Source: Bacteroidales bacterium (GTDB lineage Bacteria; Bacteroidota; Bacteroidia; Bacteroidales; UBA932). From it: a DNA stretch of 64,000 bases. The notes beneath the pieces are model-generated. The model saw nothing but the letters and a program-made list of their open reading frames with translations. It searched no databases and had not been told where the DNA came from. Where the stretch lies: NCBI GenBank assembly GCA_020026275.1, contig JAHHQQ010000001.1:1-64000 (forward strand), in the 5' to 3' direction. The position numbers and the translations under genes were made by a program. Below, in pieces: positions 41,064-50,517 of this stretch (positions are counted from its first letter, which is position 1; every line of letters starts with the position of its first letter).

Positions 41064-42347
41064 CTAATTCGTATATTTTCCGACAAGAAAACTTCTAAGT
41101 TCTGTCCAATCATAGAAAGGTCCCCCTGCAATTGGGAGCTGGGCATCTTTTTCGTTATACAATACTCTAACCTTGACATCCCCTTTTCTATTCTTGAAAA
41201 AAATCAACTGAAGATTTGCCGCCATAGGTGAGACTTCGGAAATATTCCAATATTCCGCGACATCTTCTATTTTGACTCTGGCAGCCGCTGACTTTACTTC
41301 CATCAAAGAAACAAGAGGAATGATATTCGAGTCATGACCAAAACGAAGTGTCGCGGCAATATTCTTTCTGCCATCCATCACTTCATCAGCTTTCTCAACG
41401 AAATCTCGCAACAAAACTTTCGCGTCATTGAGGTGACAGTCCCCATATTTGATTGATGGACCAAAAATACTATATGCATAAGCATTCAGGTATTTCCATA
41501 AATTGTAAATTTCATCCTCACTGAAAATATAATAGAGGTTCATTCCAAGATAATCACAACATTGCATAATGCCAGCCAATTCAAAACAATCATACATAAA
41601 AGACTGACCATCCCGAATTTTACCATCAAGATAACTGCCACCATCTTTGAAAAGCCGATTCATAAAAGCATTTGGATCAATCCATACCTTTCTTAAACTA
41701 TCGGTCAGACCGGCCAGCTCGCGACCATAACCGCCATCTCCTTTAGAATGACATAGAACAGACATTGTCTTTTTACTAGACTCTCTTGTAATCTGCAATG
41801 AAGGCTCATGTTCTTTCAAACTCTCATCAAATGCAGCCATACTCAAAACGCAACGAACAATTACAGAAGATCTTGAATCCACCACGGCTTTTTTATGAAA
41901 GACTTCTGGATAATGACGATACATACGATCTGCAATCCCTTTATGTTCTCTGGTTCCTCGCGGAGAAAGATCACCGAGATGTCCCTCTGCATCTGATGCA
42001 ATGATTCGAAGATCCTTTAGGAATTGTTTTCCGACTTGGGTCAACACACCAAGGCTGTCTCCTCTCTCGAAGAAATCCAATGTGCCAAAATATCGAGCCT
42101 CAGAAGCATGCCAACGGCTTCCATGACGACTATAGTGACTAATATAAAATGGTTTGTATCCTTTGGGCCTGTCAGCTTTCAGGGACGACTCTTGAGGTAC
42201 CTCATAAGAATGATAAAATCCCGCCGAACGAGTAACATCCTTTGAAATGTACTCTCTGGAATTCTGTGCCGTGAGAGCAACAGGCAAAAAAGCGAATATG
42301 ACAATTAGGAACGACCTGAAATTACTCATATAATTCAAATTATTCAT
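41064..42347 (-). CDS. Histidine-type (acid) phosphatase, PUL-encoded
   Basis: Members release phosphate from sugar or inositol phosphates; Bacteroides MINPP-type phytases belong here. The 427-residue protein has a signal peptide (FRSFLIVIFAFLPVALTAQ), the catalytic YSRHGSRW motif (His75), and the distal GHDSN proton-donor motif (His338, Asp339). Conserved substrate-side patterns DLSPRGTREHKGIADRMYRHYPEVF and SSVIVRCVLSMAAF are shared with a paralogue at 55016. Two ATGs, 42347 and 42329, are possible; 42329 gives a shorter signal sequence. In the middle of the phosphodiester-glycosidase operon, it probably removes the phosphate exposed by that enzyme; this is inference. Confidence 0.9.
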   Translation of the reverse strand: MNNLNYMSNFRSFLIVIFAFLPVALTAQNSREYISKDVTRSAGFYHSYEVPQESSLKADRPKGYKPFYISHYSRHGSRWHASEARYFGTLDFFERGDSLGVLTQVGKQFLKDLRIIASDAEGHLGDLSPRGTREHKGIADRMYRHYPEVFHKKAVVDSRSSVIVRCVLSMAAFDESLKEHEPSLQITRESSKKTMSVLCHSKGDGGYGRELAGLTDSLRKVWIDPNAFMNRLFKDGGSYLDGKIRDGQSFMYDCFELAGIMQCCDYLGMNLYYIFSEDEIYNLWKYLNAYAYSIFGPSIKYGDCHLNDAKVLLRDFVEKADEVMDGRKNIAATLRFGHDSNIIPLVSLMEVKSAAARVKIEDVAEYWNISEVSPMAANLQLIFFKNRKGDVKVRVLYNEKDAQLPIAGGPFYDWTELRSFLVGKYTN

Positions 42348-42404
42348 AAGAAAGAGGGAGTCTTTTGCGGGCTCCCTCCAAATAAGAAAATCAATATCTG
42401 ATAA

Positions 42405-43556
42405 TTATTTTACAACAAGGATGCTGCTCATTGTCTTGAATTTCTCCATCTTGACTGTTTCCTGTCCTCGGACAAGCATATTTGCAGATGAAGAACCTTC
42501 AAGTGTCATGACATTTTCGCAACCAACTGAAAGCATGACAGCAACTGCCTCTCTCATTGACAAGCCACCTTCAGCATTTCCAACGACCAGGCAATATGCC
42601 TTGTCACCTGCTTTGTTGACACCGATGAATTCACGGCCGGCAGTAGCATCACCGTTGAACCATGTATTGAATGCGCCTGTCTTCTTCATCTCTTCGTCAG
42701 AAAGTGCCTTGCCATTGGCTGCAACCATATAGTAACCGCCACAAGCAACTTTTGGCAACCAATTGTCATTGATGACCTTGCCAGTCAGATCAAGCTTCTC
42801 GAGGACATCCACATATTTGCCATCCACCTTCTTATGACGCTGAGGACAAACTGTAAATGAACCGTCATTATCAACAGCGAATACAGGGAAAGGACTACCA
42901 GAAGAGTAAATGAGTTTTTCATCAACTACCGTAGCTGACTTCATTCCGCTCAGGCAATTAAAATAGAAAGTCCAATCCTTTTGTTCGTTTGCCCAATCCA
43001 TGATTGTCTTCTTAGGTTCCGCATTATTATCGCCGTTTCCAAGAACTGAAATAGTCGCGCCTTTGGAAATCTCGGCAAGATAACCGATGACTTTCTTGTC
43101 AGCGCCCAACTTATTGTTTACATAAAGTTTAAGATGCTCCGGGAAATTGCCATAATTCTCAGCCGGCTCAAATCCTGCTTTCTTGACAGGGTTCAAGACT
43201 GGCTTCTCTGCAGTCATGGTGTACGTCAAGTTAATGACAGCATTGTTGACGACCACTTCAACGGCTTTGGTCAAATCAAGTTTTGCCACCTCTTTAGGAG
43301 AAACAAGAGTTGCTCCCTCTGCCACCTTGAATTTCACATCAACAGCTGACAGATCTTCTACGTTTTCAAATGCGGCGAATTTGATAGTACGTGCAGCATG
43401 GTCAATTTCAGCAGCGACTTCCTTCTGGCCATCCATTGCGACGACCTGTCTGATCGGTCTGAGGACAGGATCCTTCGTTGGTTCGACTCCATTTTTCGTG
43501 CAAGCAACTGCACCGAGGATCATCATGGACAATCCTATCAATTTTGAATTTTTCAT
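42405..43556 (-). CDS. Lipoprotein with DUF5018-like N-terminus and degenerate phosphodiester-glycosidase-like domain
   Basis: The 383-residue protein has a lipobox (MMILGAVAC, Cys about 19). Residues about 30-115 form an Ig-like repeat (FENVEDLSAVDVKFKVAEGATLVSP), typical of DUF5018-type modules. The remaining part aligns by pattern with the NAGPA/DUF2233 fold: FIGVNKAGDKAYCLVVGNAEGGLSMREAVAVML and TMSSILVVK at the end. The catalytic-type MDGGGST is replaced by TLEGSSSAN (about residues 351-359), so the Asp and glycine loop are changed. It may bind the phosphoglycan without cutting it, or have altered chemistry. It lies between the BACON lipoprotein and the phosphatase. Confidence 0.75.
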   Translation of the reverse strand: MKNSKLIGLSMMILGAVACTKNGVEPTKDPVLRPIRQVVAMDGQKEVAAEIDHAARTIKFAAFENVEDLSAVDVKFKVAEGATLVSPKEVAKLDLTKAVEVVVNNAVINLTYTMTAEKPVLNPVKKAGFEPAENYGNFPEHLKLYVNNKLGADKKVIGYLAEISKGATISVLGNGDNNAEPKKTIMDWANEQKDWTFYFNCLSGMKSATVVDEKLIYSSGSPFPVFAVDNDGSFTVCPQRHKKVDGKYVDVLEKLDLTGKVINDNWLPKVACGGYYMVAANGKALSDEEMKKTGAFNTWFNGDATAGREFIGVNKAGDKAYCLVVGNAEGGLSMREAVAVMLSVGCENVMTLEGSSSANMLVRGQETVKMEKFKTMSSILVVK

Positions 43557-43655
43557 TATGTTATTAGTTAGATATTATTGAGTTCTGATATATGATGAAG
43601 ATTCTGAAAAGGCAGAACCCGTATCCTTTTCAATCTTATTATTCTCTCCGTTGAA

Positions 43656-44021
43656 TTATTTTCCTTTCTGTCTAATGATGATGTTGGCGGACATCTGATC
43701 CATCAATCGGATCTGGATTCCTGCCTCACGGCTTTCAGAAGAAGGGTTAGGATTCACCTCAATCACGATCTTTTCCTTCAGTTTCATCTGTCCCCTGTTC
43801 TTCTTGAATTTAAACCAGTCCGCATTTGAAGAGGCTATCCAAGGATAGGAAGAGACAAGCGGAATTTCTGTTATGCCACCTGCGGCTTCCACCTCGACGA
43901 GCTCCTGAATTTCCAATTTCGGTTCAACCGGTTTTCCGAGATTGTCCTTTTCACAGGATACTGAAAAGATACCAGCAAAAAGTACAGTTGCACCAAGAAG
44001 TATTTTTTTCAATGATTTCAT
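43656..44021 (-). CDS. Small BACON-domain lipoprotein
   Basis: The 121-residue protein has a lipobox (AGIFSVSC, Cys about 23). One BACON-type module follows, with the signature ASSNADWFKFKK near the middle and a C-terminal ANIIIRQKGK, the usual end of the repeat. BACON modules are frequent in PUL proteins and are thought to help contact carbohydrate or space domains on the surface. ATG 44021 was chosen over an 11-residue upstream extension. It lies 26 bases after susD, in the typical SusE/SusF-like position of a surface glycan-binding protein. Confidence 0.8.
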   Translation of the reverse strand: MKSLKKILLGATVLFAGIFSVSCEKDNLGKPVEPKLEIQELVEVEAAGGITEIPLVSSYPWIASSNADWFKFKKNRGQMKLKEKIVIEVNPNPSSESREAGIQIRLMDQMSANIIIRQKGK

Positions 44022-44047
44022 ATGCTGTTTGTTATTTAATTCTTTTA

Positions 44048-45844
44048 TTACCAACCTGGATTCTGTTCCAGCTTTGGATTGAGTGCAATTTCATCCAAAG
44101 GAATGTTAGAGAGATAATTCTTTTCTGTGAAGTTAGGTTTGTATTGTCCCTTCACCTTGTATGGCATGATAAAGCCATTCTCATCCAAACCGACAAGATC
44201 GCCGATGGTCTTGATTTCCTCTTTGGTATAAAGAGCCGGATCCATGTAAGCTCCCCTACGTTCACGATGATTGAAGATTTCATCTCCTACATGCCAACGC
44301 ATGATATCATTCCAACGATAGCCTTCACAGAAGAGTTCTACCCTGCGTTCACGACGGATTTCACGAATCAAGTCTGCGTTCGGACCCGTCACATTCGGGT
44401 ATTTCTCTTCCAGATTAGGATCATGTGTCGGCTGCATTGTCAGATGGAATGGGAAACCGACTCTGTCACGAAGCTTATTGACAGTCTTGTCCAATTCCTC
44501 CTGTGTCAGCACACCAAGTTCAGCACCTGCTTCCGCACGGATGAGGAGGACCTCACCAAATCTCATGACAGGGCAGTCGGTTTTTCCCTTGTGATGCTGC
44601 ATGATGGCATAATCCTCTTCTGAGAAATGCTTGCAGATCGCATATCCTGTACTGGAACTGCTGAAGAAATAACGACCTTGCTCCTGATTGGAATAGAGAT
44701 GGCCGAGAATGTTTGGAGCACCACCCTTGAGGTCGACCTCACTTTCGGTTCCCATATTTTTATACAGGAAATGATGGTGCTTGCTATTGGCATCAGGAAC
44801 ACAGATAGTCTGGACCAGACGGAGGTCTCTGTGGTCAATCTCCTTCAGGAAGCCATCATGGTAGTCATGGCATCCGCAAATGGAAATTGGAAGACCTGTA
44901 TTGGAACAAAGATATTCTTCATACGCATCACGGCTCATACCATGTCCGGAGTTGGACATCTGCATATGAATTTCGTGACCTGAGTTAATGTCCGGATTAT
45001 ATTGGCGAGACAGAATGATCTCCGGATTGCCTTTATAATCGTCCTGCACGAACAAGTTGAAATAGCATTCATCCGGACCACCTTCGGTATAAAGGCTGTA
45101 ACTATATTCCGGTTTCATCAATTCGCCGGCCGCATCGTAGGCCAACTTCAGATATTCTTCCGCACCCTCTATGCCACGATATTTTCGCCAGGTTCCCTCA
45201 AACAGACAGATCCTTGCCTTGAGACAGAGCGCGGCATCCTTGCTGACCATATATTCCTCCGTCTTCACTGGAAGAAGCTCAATGGCCTTGTCTATGTTTT
45301 TGACAATGTTCTTCATGACCAGAATCCTGGAATCACGGCCTTTATAGAGCGAAGGGTCAGTCTTATCCGATCCGGAATCATACCATGGCACATCGCCGAA
45401 AACAACAACCTTGTTGAAATAATCCCAGGCCTTGAAGAAGTACATCTGGCCAGCGGCCTTTGCTTTTCCTTGCTCGGATGCAGGAGATTTTTCGTAGTTC
45501 TCAATGAAAGTATTGCAACCACGGATTACTTTCCAGTTCCATCTTGAATCAGTATTCTTGATGATGTTCTGACCATAGGCAAATGCATTCTGACCGGAAG
45601 GCAGTATGTTGTCGGTCTTGTACTCCTCAGTAAACATTGGACCACAATCCCACCCATTCGGTGCGCCATGGCCGATAATCAGAGACGGGTAATAGGTGTT
45701 GCAATACTGCTGAAGCGCAGCATCATTGGCGGTCTGCCAGAAGTGCTCTCCCGTAAGCGAATCTCCTGGAATAGTATCCAGATAGTTGCAGCCACCCAAA
45801 ATGAGAGCACAGAATGGTAATATTATAGATATTGTTCTTTTCAT
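44048..45844 (-). CDS. SusD/RagB-family nutrient-binding lipoprotein
   Basis: SusD proteins cap the SusC barrel and capture glycan on the cell surface. The 598-residue protein begins with a lipobox (LILGGCNYLD, Cys 19) and has the SusD N-terminus (WQTANDAALQQYCNTYYPS), tetratricopeptide-like helices (LCLKARICLFEGTW, KAKAAGQMYFFKAWDYFNKVVVFGDVPW) and the C-terminal RRERRVELFCEGYRWNDIMRW typical of RagB/SusD. It is 31 bases downstream of its susC partner. The ligand is not deducible, but the operon points to a phosphorylated glycan. Confidence 0.95.
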   Translation of the reverse strand: MKRTISIILPFCALILGGCNYLDTIPGDSLTGEHFWQTANDAALQQYCNTYYPSLIIGHGAPNGWDCGPMFTEEYKTDNILPSGQNAFAYGQNIIKNTDSRWNWKVIRGCNTFIENYEKSPASEQGKAKAAGQMYFFKAWDYFNKVVVFGDVPWYDSGSDKTDPSLYKGRDSRILVMKNIVKNIDKAIELLPVKTEEYMVSKDAALCLKARICLFEGTWRKYRGIEGAEEYLKLAYDAAGELMKPEYSYSLYTEGGPDECYFNLFVQDDYKGNPEIILSRQYNPDINSGHEIHMQMSNSGHGMSRDAYEEYLCSNTGLPISICGCHDYHDGFLKEIDHRDLRLVQTICVPDANSKHHHFLYKNMGTESEVDLKGGAPNILGHLYSNQEQGRYFFSSSSTGYAICKHFSEEDYAIMQHHKGKTDCPVMRFGEVLLIRAEAGAELGVLTQEELDKTVNKLRDRVGFPFHLTMQPTHDPNLEEKYPNVTGPNADLIREIRRERRVELFCEGYRWNDIMRWHVGDEIFNHRERRGAYMDPALYTKEEIKTIGDLVGLDENGFIMPYKVKGQYKPNFTEKNYLSNIPLDEIALNPKLEQNPGW

Positions 45845-45875
45845 TAGTTATCGAATTCTATTATGTTGATTTTTA

Positions 45876-48800
45876 TCAGAACGTAATGTTCAAACCAAGG
45901 GACCAACTTCTCAGGAAGGTGTACTCTTTACCTGTATTTCCAGACAGCAAATTTTTTGCACCTGCAATCTGATCAACGATATCCGGTGTCATGAAAGGAG
46001 GAAGTGCCGTAATTTCAAACACATTCATGCCGGAAACGTATATACGGGCTTTGGAAATCTTCATCTTGTCCAGACATGCCTGAGGCAGGTCATAGCTCAA
46101 TGTGAGATTCTTCAATCTCAGATAAGCAGCGTTCTGAAGATACTTTGTCTGCACCTGCTTACTCTTGCTGTTTCCACTGTACATCAGACGAGGGAAATAC
46201 GCATTTGTATTCTGTTCCGTCCAGACCTTATCCACATGCCACTCCATGACAGAAGAATTATAGATGTCACGGGCAAATCCCCAGAAAACATCGGAACTGA
46301 TCCAAACGTCTCTCTTTGCAACTCCTTCGAAAGCGAAATCAAGGTTGAAACCATGCCATCCGAAGTTACCTGTCAAATTGAAACGGTATCGTGGTGTCGA
46401 GTTACCTATCACTTTGCGGTCACCCGGATCATCCAATGTGTTCTTGCCGGTATTGATATAACCATCACCATTCAAATCTCTGTAACGGATATCACCCGGA
46501 TACCATTTGGAACTCAGATATTTCTGGACTTCACCCATTTCTTCAGCCTCTGTCTCATCCTGGATGAATCCTCGTGTCTCATAACCCCAGATTTCACCCA
46601 TTTTCTTGCCTTTATAGAAATCCTTCAGAGCTCCAGTCGGGTTGTCATATTTCGTGATGGATGCCTGATAGTCTGACAGGCCAATTCCAACACCGTAATC
46701 GAAAGGACTTCCCAATACGTCATTGATACGGTCACGCCAGCTGATATCAAACTCCCAACCGATTGTCCTCATGTCTGCGACATTCTCTTTTCCAGTTGAA
46801 GTGCCGAAGGTGGCAGGAAGTGTAACTGTACGGACCATTCCCTTCGTGTCGCGGATGTACCAGTCAAAAGAGCCATGGAGACGGCTTTGAAGGAAAGACC
46901 AGTCCAATCCAATATCATATGTCAACACCTTCTCCCATGTAACAAGGGATGGAATGGAAGGAGTCGTCAATCCTTCCACCAAACGATTGTCGAAACTGTA
47001 GTTTGGAAGAGGTTTGGACTGGATGATGGACATATAGTCATGGTAGCCGTCTGTTACCTGGTTACCTAGCATACCCATGGAATAACGGAGTTTCAATTCG
47101 TCAATCACATTTCGTGTGCTTTCCATAAATGGTTCACGAGCAATGTTCCAACCGAATGATGCGGATGGGAAGAATGACCAGCGATCTGCACTGGCATATT
47201 TTGAAGAACCGTCATAACGACCGTTCACCTCCAACAAATAGCGGGAGTCGTAGTCATAATTTACTCTGAAGAACGTTCCCTGTACTCTCCACAACGTATT
47301 GATCTCGTCGTTTTTGATATATTCCTGAGCCATATCTGTAACAGGGAGGTTATTGTCAATCAGCTTGTTCATTGACAATGAGTTGGTGTAGAATGTCTTT
47401 TGCTCCTGGTTGTAACCGGCCATCAATGACATATTATGATTTTCACCAAATGTGTGCTTATACTCTGCCCAAATGTTGAATGCCTGATAGATGTTGTTCT
47501 GGTGGCTGTTCTTCACGCCATTTGGTTCTCCAATGATCTCTGGATCTCTTCCCTCTGGGAAATTCTGATAAAAAGTTTTTTCGTGGGCCTTGTATCTTCT
47601 AAAGAAAGTATTGTAGGAATAGTCTCCTTTGATAGACAGGCCGGCAATCGGATGAAAATCGAATCGACCGGTATACCAGTTATCCCAAGTCTGGTCCACT
47701 CTTCTACCGGAATTGGCCATGATTCCAATAATGTTCCAGTTAGAATGATATTGTCTCATTCCTGCCCAGTCACCATTCGGAAGGAAAATAGGCATTGTAG
47801 GGAACATTCTATATACTTCATAATATATTGTAGCGGCAGCATTATCTGAAGCGACATTCGGAACGTCCTTCTTCATGAAGTTCATTCTTGTTGAGAAGCT
47901 GACGTCCAAAGACTTGGAAAGAGCGACATCCAGTGACAAATTTGCATTGACTCTTTGGTACTTGTCGTTTCCATAGCGGAAAACACCATTCTGATCCTTG
48001 AAACCGACAGAAGCATAATATTTTGACTTCTTGCCGCCTCCAGTGATGCTGGCATTGTGCTGATGCATGAAACCCGCCTTCTTGTAGAAAGCCTGCAGCC
48101 AGTCTGTGTTGGATACGAATGCCCAACCTGGGTTTGCCGGAGTGTTTCTTGAATCTTGGATACCCTCGATATCAAGAAGCACATCTGGATTATTGACTGG
48201 ATCTTCAATATAGGCATGGAGATAAGACATGAACTTGTCATTGAAATAATGCTTGACTCCTTCATTGTCACATGCCGTATTCCACATTTCAGCCCAAACA
48301 TCTGACCGAGGCATTTTCATGTGGCTGATCCGGGCCGGAGTGCTCCATGACAGATTGTTGTTGTAATTGACCTGGGGCTTCATGTCCGTACTTCCTTTCT
48401 TGGTCGTGATGAGCATCACACCGAATGCGGCTCTCGCTCCATACACAGCAGCGGCAGAAGCATCCTTCAAAACAGAAATATTCTCTATATCCTGAGGATT
48501 GACCAGTGAGAGGTCGGAAATCTCCACTCCGTCCAGCAAGATCAATGCGTTTCCTCCGTTCAATGAAGTGTTGCCTCTAATGTTCACCTTGGCCTCACTG
48601 TCTGGCTGACCACTGTTGAAAGTGATGTTCAAGTTGGGAATGACACCCTGAAGACCTTGAGCGACATTGGCAATCGGACGTTCTGACAGCACATCACCAG
48701 AAGTACTGGCTACAGATCCGGTCATGTTCAGTTTTTTCTGCACACCGTATCCGACTACCACAACCTCGTCCAGCAAAATCTTGTCTTCTTCCATGATGAC

Positions 48801-49412
48801 ATTGACCTTGGTCCTTCCGTTGGAAAGTTTGACCTTGTTTTCATGGAATCCCATGCAATTGAACACAATGGTTGAACTGCCGCCTCCTATCAATTCAATA
48901 GAATACCGTCCGTCAATGTCCGTCGTCACAGCATTGGAAGGTGTACTTTCTTCAAAGACAACCACTCCAGGCAAGAATCCGCCATTCGCATCGGTCACTA
49001 CACCGCTGACGACCAGCTTGCCGATTGTTTTCTTCTCAACGGCCGGACGATTATCTTTTACGGCACCATTTTTGACAATGACATAACGATTCTTCAATTC
49101 ATAAGCCAAATCCGTACCCCTGAATGCGGCATCCAGAATCTGTGAAATCGTTGCGTTCTTCATGGTGATTCTGACATTCACATCAGGGATATCTTCATTC
49201 TTATATTGAAAGAGATAATCACTGGCCTTTTCAATTTTCACGAAAAGTTCAGGTAACGTGACGGCATGCTTGGTATCAATGGTAATGCCATCATTTTGGG
49301 CAAAAACAGGAACACTTGTTGCGATACCCCACAACAAGGTCACAATAAATGCAAAATTTTTAATTACCCGGCATCCCCTCAATGAGGATGTTCCGGCACT
49401 GCTGAATAACAT
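45876..49412 (-). CDS. SusC/RagA-family TonB-dependent transporter with STN signalling domain
   Basis: The 1178-residue protein is a surface importer. After a signal peptide (about residues 1-38) comes an STN domain (TIDTKHAVTLPELFVKIEKASDYLFQYKNEDI, about residues 43-110) that contacts FecR. A carboxypeptidase-like barrel-plug linker follows (VSGVVTDANGGFLPGVVVFEES), then a plug with the SusC signature (VVVGYGVQKKLNMTGS, then LILLDGVEISDLSLVNPQDIENISVLKDASAAAVYG), and a 22-strand barrel ending SWSLGLNITF. ATG 49412 was preferred to GTG 49454. With sigma and FecR upstream it forms a trans-envelope signalling import system. Confidence 0.95.
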   Translation of the reverse strand: MLFSSAGTSSLRGCRVIKNFAFIVTLLWGIATSVPVFAQNDGITIDTKHAVTLPELFVKIEKASDYLFQYKNEDIPDVNVRITMKNATISQILDAAFRGTDLAYELKNRYVIVKNGAVKDNRPAVEKKTIGKLVVSGVVTDANGGFLPGVVVFEESTPSNAVTTDIDGRYSIELIGGGSSTIVFNCMGFHENKVKLSNGRTKVNVIMEEDKILLDEVVVVGYGVQKKLNMTGSVASTSGDVLSERPIANVAQGLQGVIPNLNITFNSGQPDSEAKVNIRGNTSLNGGNALILLDGVEISDLSLVNPQDIENISVLKDASAAAVYGARAAFGVMLITTKKGSTDMKPQVNYNNNLSWSTPARISHMKMPRSDVWAEMWNTACDNEGVKHYFNDKFMSYLHAYIEDPVNNPDVLLDIEGIQDSRNTPANPGWAFVSNTDWLQAFYKKAGFMHQHNASITGGGKKSKYYASVGFKDQNGVFRYGNDKYQRVNANLSLDVALSKSLDVSFSTRMNFMKKDVPNVASDNAAATIYYEVYRMFPTMPIFLPNGDWAGMRQYHSNWNIIGIMANSGRRVDQTWDNWYTGRFDFHPIAGLSIKGDYSYNTFFRRYKAHEKTFYQNFPEGRDPEIIGEPNGVKNSHQNNIYQAFNIWAEYKHTFGENHNMSLMAGYNQEQKTFYTNSLSMNKLIDNNLPVTDMAQEYIKNDEINTLWRVQGTFFRVNYDYDSRYLLEVNGRYDGSSKYASADRWSFFPSASFGWNIAREPFMESTRNVIDELKLRYSMGMLGNQVTDGYHDYMSIIQSKPLPNYSFDNRLVEGLTTPSIPSLVTWEKVLTYDIGLDWSFLQSRLHGSFDWYIRDTKGMVRTVTLPATFGTSTGKENVADMRTIGWEFDISWRDRINDVLGSPFDYGVGIGLSDYQASITKYDNPTGALKDFYKGKKMGEIWGYETRGFIQDETEAEEMGEVQKYLSSKWYPGDIRYRDLNGDGYINTGKNTLDDPGDRKVIGNSTPRYRFNLTGNFGWHGFNLDFAFEGVAKRDVWISSDVFWGFARDIYNSSVMEWHVDKVWTEQNTNAYFPRLMYSGNSKSKQVQTKYLQNAAYLRLKNLTLSYDLPQACLDKMKISKARIYVSGMNVFEITALPPFMTPDIVDQIAGAKNLLSGNTGKEYTFLRSWSLGLNITF

Positions 49413-49467
49413 AGATGTATATTTAGTGTTAATAATTTCATGTCCCCATACCACGTACGGAAACCAT

Positions 49468-50460
49468 TCACTTTAAAATATAATATATTCCTTCCTTCTG
49501 AGTCCAACGAGCACCTGTCTGGATAGATACTATATCCAACAATTGAGCTATAGACATACCCAAATCCAAACTTCCGGTATAGCTGCCCGAGAACGCTCCC
49601 TCTGCATATTCTATTGAAACACGATAATGTTTTTCAATATTCATGATCAACTCTTCGAAAGAAACGGCATTGTACCTGAACAAATTGTCTTTCCAGGCGG
49701 TCGTTATCAACGGATCGAAAGAATTGACAGTCAAGTCCTGTGTCGCGCTATCATAATCCACCTTTCTGAGCGGCTTGAGCTGCAATTTCTGAGAAGCGGT
49801 ACTGAATTCCACAGAACCTTCCACCAAGGCGGCCCCCTTGATCCCTGCATCAGGATAATTATATGCATTGAAAGAGGTCCCCTTGACCGTTATCGACGCA
49901 TCTCCCATGTCCACAACAAACTTTTTATCCATTTTGGACACATCAAAATAGGCCTCTCCTGTCAAATGCACCACCCGTTCCTCTTCTCCGAAATCCGAAT
50001 TGTATGACAATTGGCTGTTACGATTCAGATAGACATGACTGCCGTCAGGCAACGACAGGGAGGACAGAGCTTCTCCCGACAAATAAGTAAAGCTGTCTGT
50101 CGGTTTATCTATCTTATCAGATATGGCCAATCCACAGACTGTCCCCACCAGAAGACTCGCCGCCGCAAAAACTGCGGCTGACAACATCCTTTTCAAGGAA
50201 CCTGAGGACTTCTGACTCTTGTCGATCTTTGAAATCACCCTGGAGAAACAGGCATCATCATCCGGCATGGCCACCGGTTGCACAGATGCATTCCAATAAG
50301 ATTGAATTCTGGCAAACTCATCACGATGGCTTTCATCAAGTTCCAGCCACTCATCAAATTGTTTCCTTTCAGCATCAGCAGCCGTATCCGACAATATATT
50401 GACCAATATACTGTCGATTTGCTCCAGTGACGGATGAGTTATGTTTGTATTCTTTGCCAT
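49468..50460 (-). CDS. FecR-family anti-sigma factor
   Basis: The 330-residue protein has a cytoplasmic N-terminal anti-sigma region (about residues 1-85), one membrane span (MLSAAVFAAASLLVGTVCGLAI, about residues 86-107), and a periplasmic FecR domain with LSLPDGSHVYLNRNSQLSYN and VHLTGEAYFDVSK. A C-terminal DUF4974-like region contains ITTAWKDNLFRYNAVSFEELIMNIEKHY. It carries the signal from the SusC STN domain to the sigma factor. The gene lies 57 bases downstream of the sigma gene and 55 bases upstream of the susC ATG. Confidence 0.95.
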   Translation of the reverse strand: MAKNTNITHPSLEQIDSILVNILSDTAADAERKQFDEWLELDESHRDEFARIQSYWNASVQPVAMPDDDACFSRVISKIDKSQKSSGSLKRMLSAAVFAAASLLVGTVCGLAISDKIDKPTDSFTYLSGEALSSLSLPDGSHVYLNRNSQLSYNSDFGEEERVVHLTGEAYFDVSKMDKKFVVDMGDASITVKGTSFNAYNYPDAGIKGAALVEGSVEFSTASQKLQLKPLRKVDYDSATQDLTVNSFDPLITTAWKDNLFRYNAVSFEELIMNIEKHYRVSIEYAEGAFSGSYTGSLDLGMSIAQLLDIVSIQTGARWTQKEGIYYILK

Positions 50461-50517
50461 CTCTATTAATAATGTAACATCCTATTCGTACACTTCTTAC
50501 AAGAAAAAGTATTTCTT

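Noticed and set aside
49413..49454. GTG start for SusC adding 14 residues before the signal peptide
   Set aside because: The ATG at 49412 gives a better signal sequence; the extension reads as intergenic sequence.
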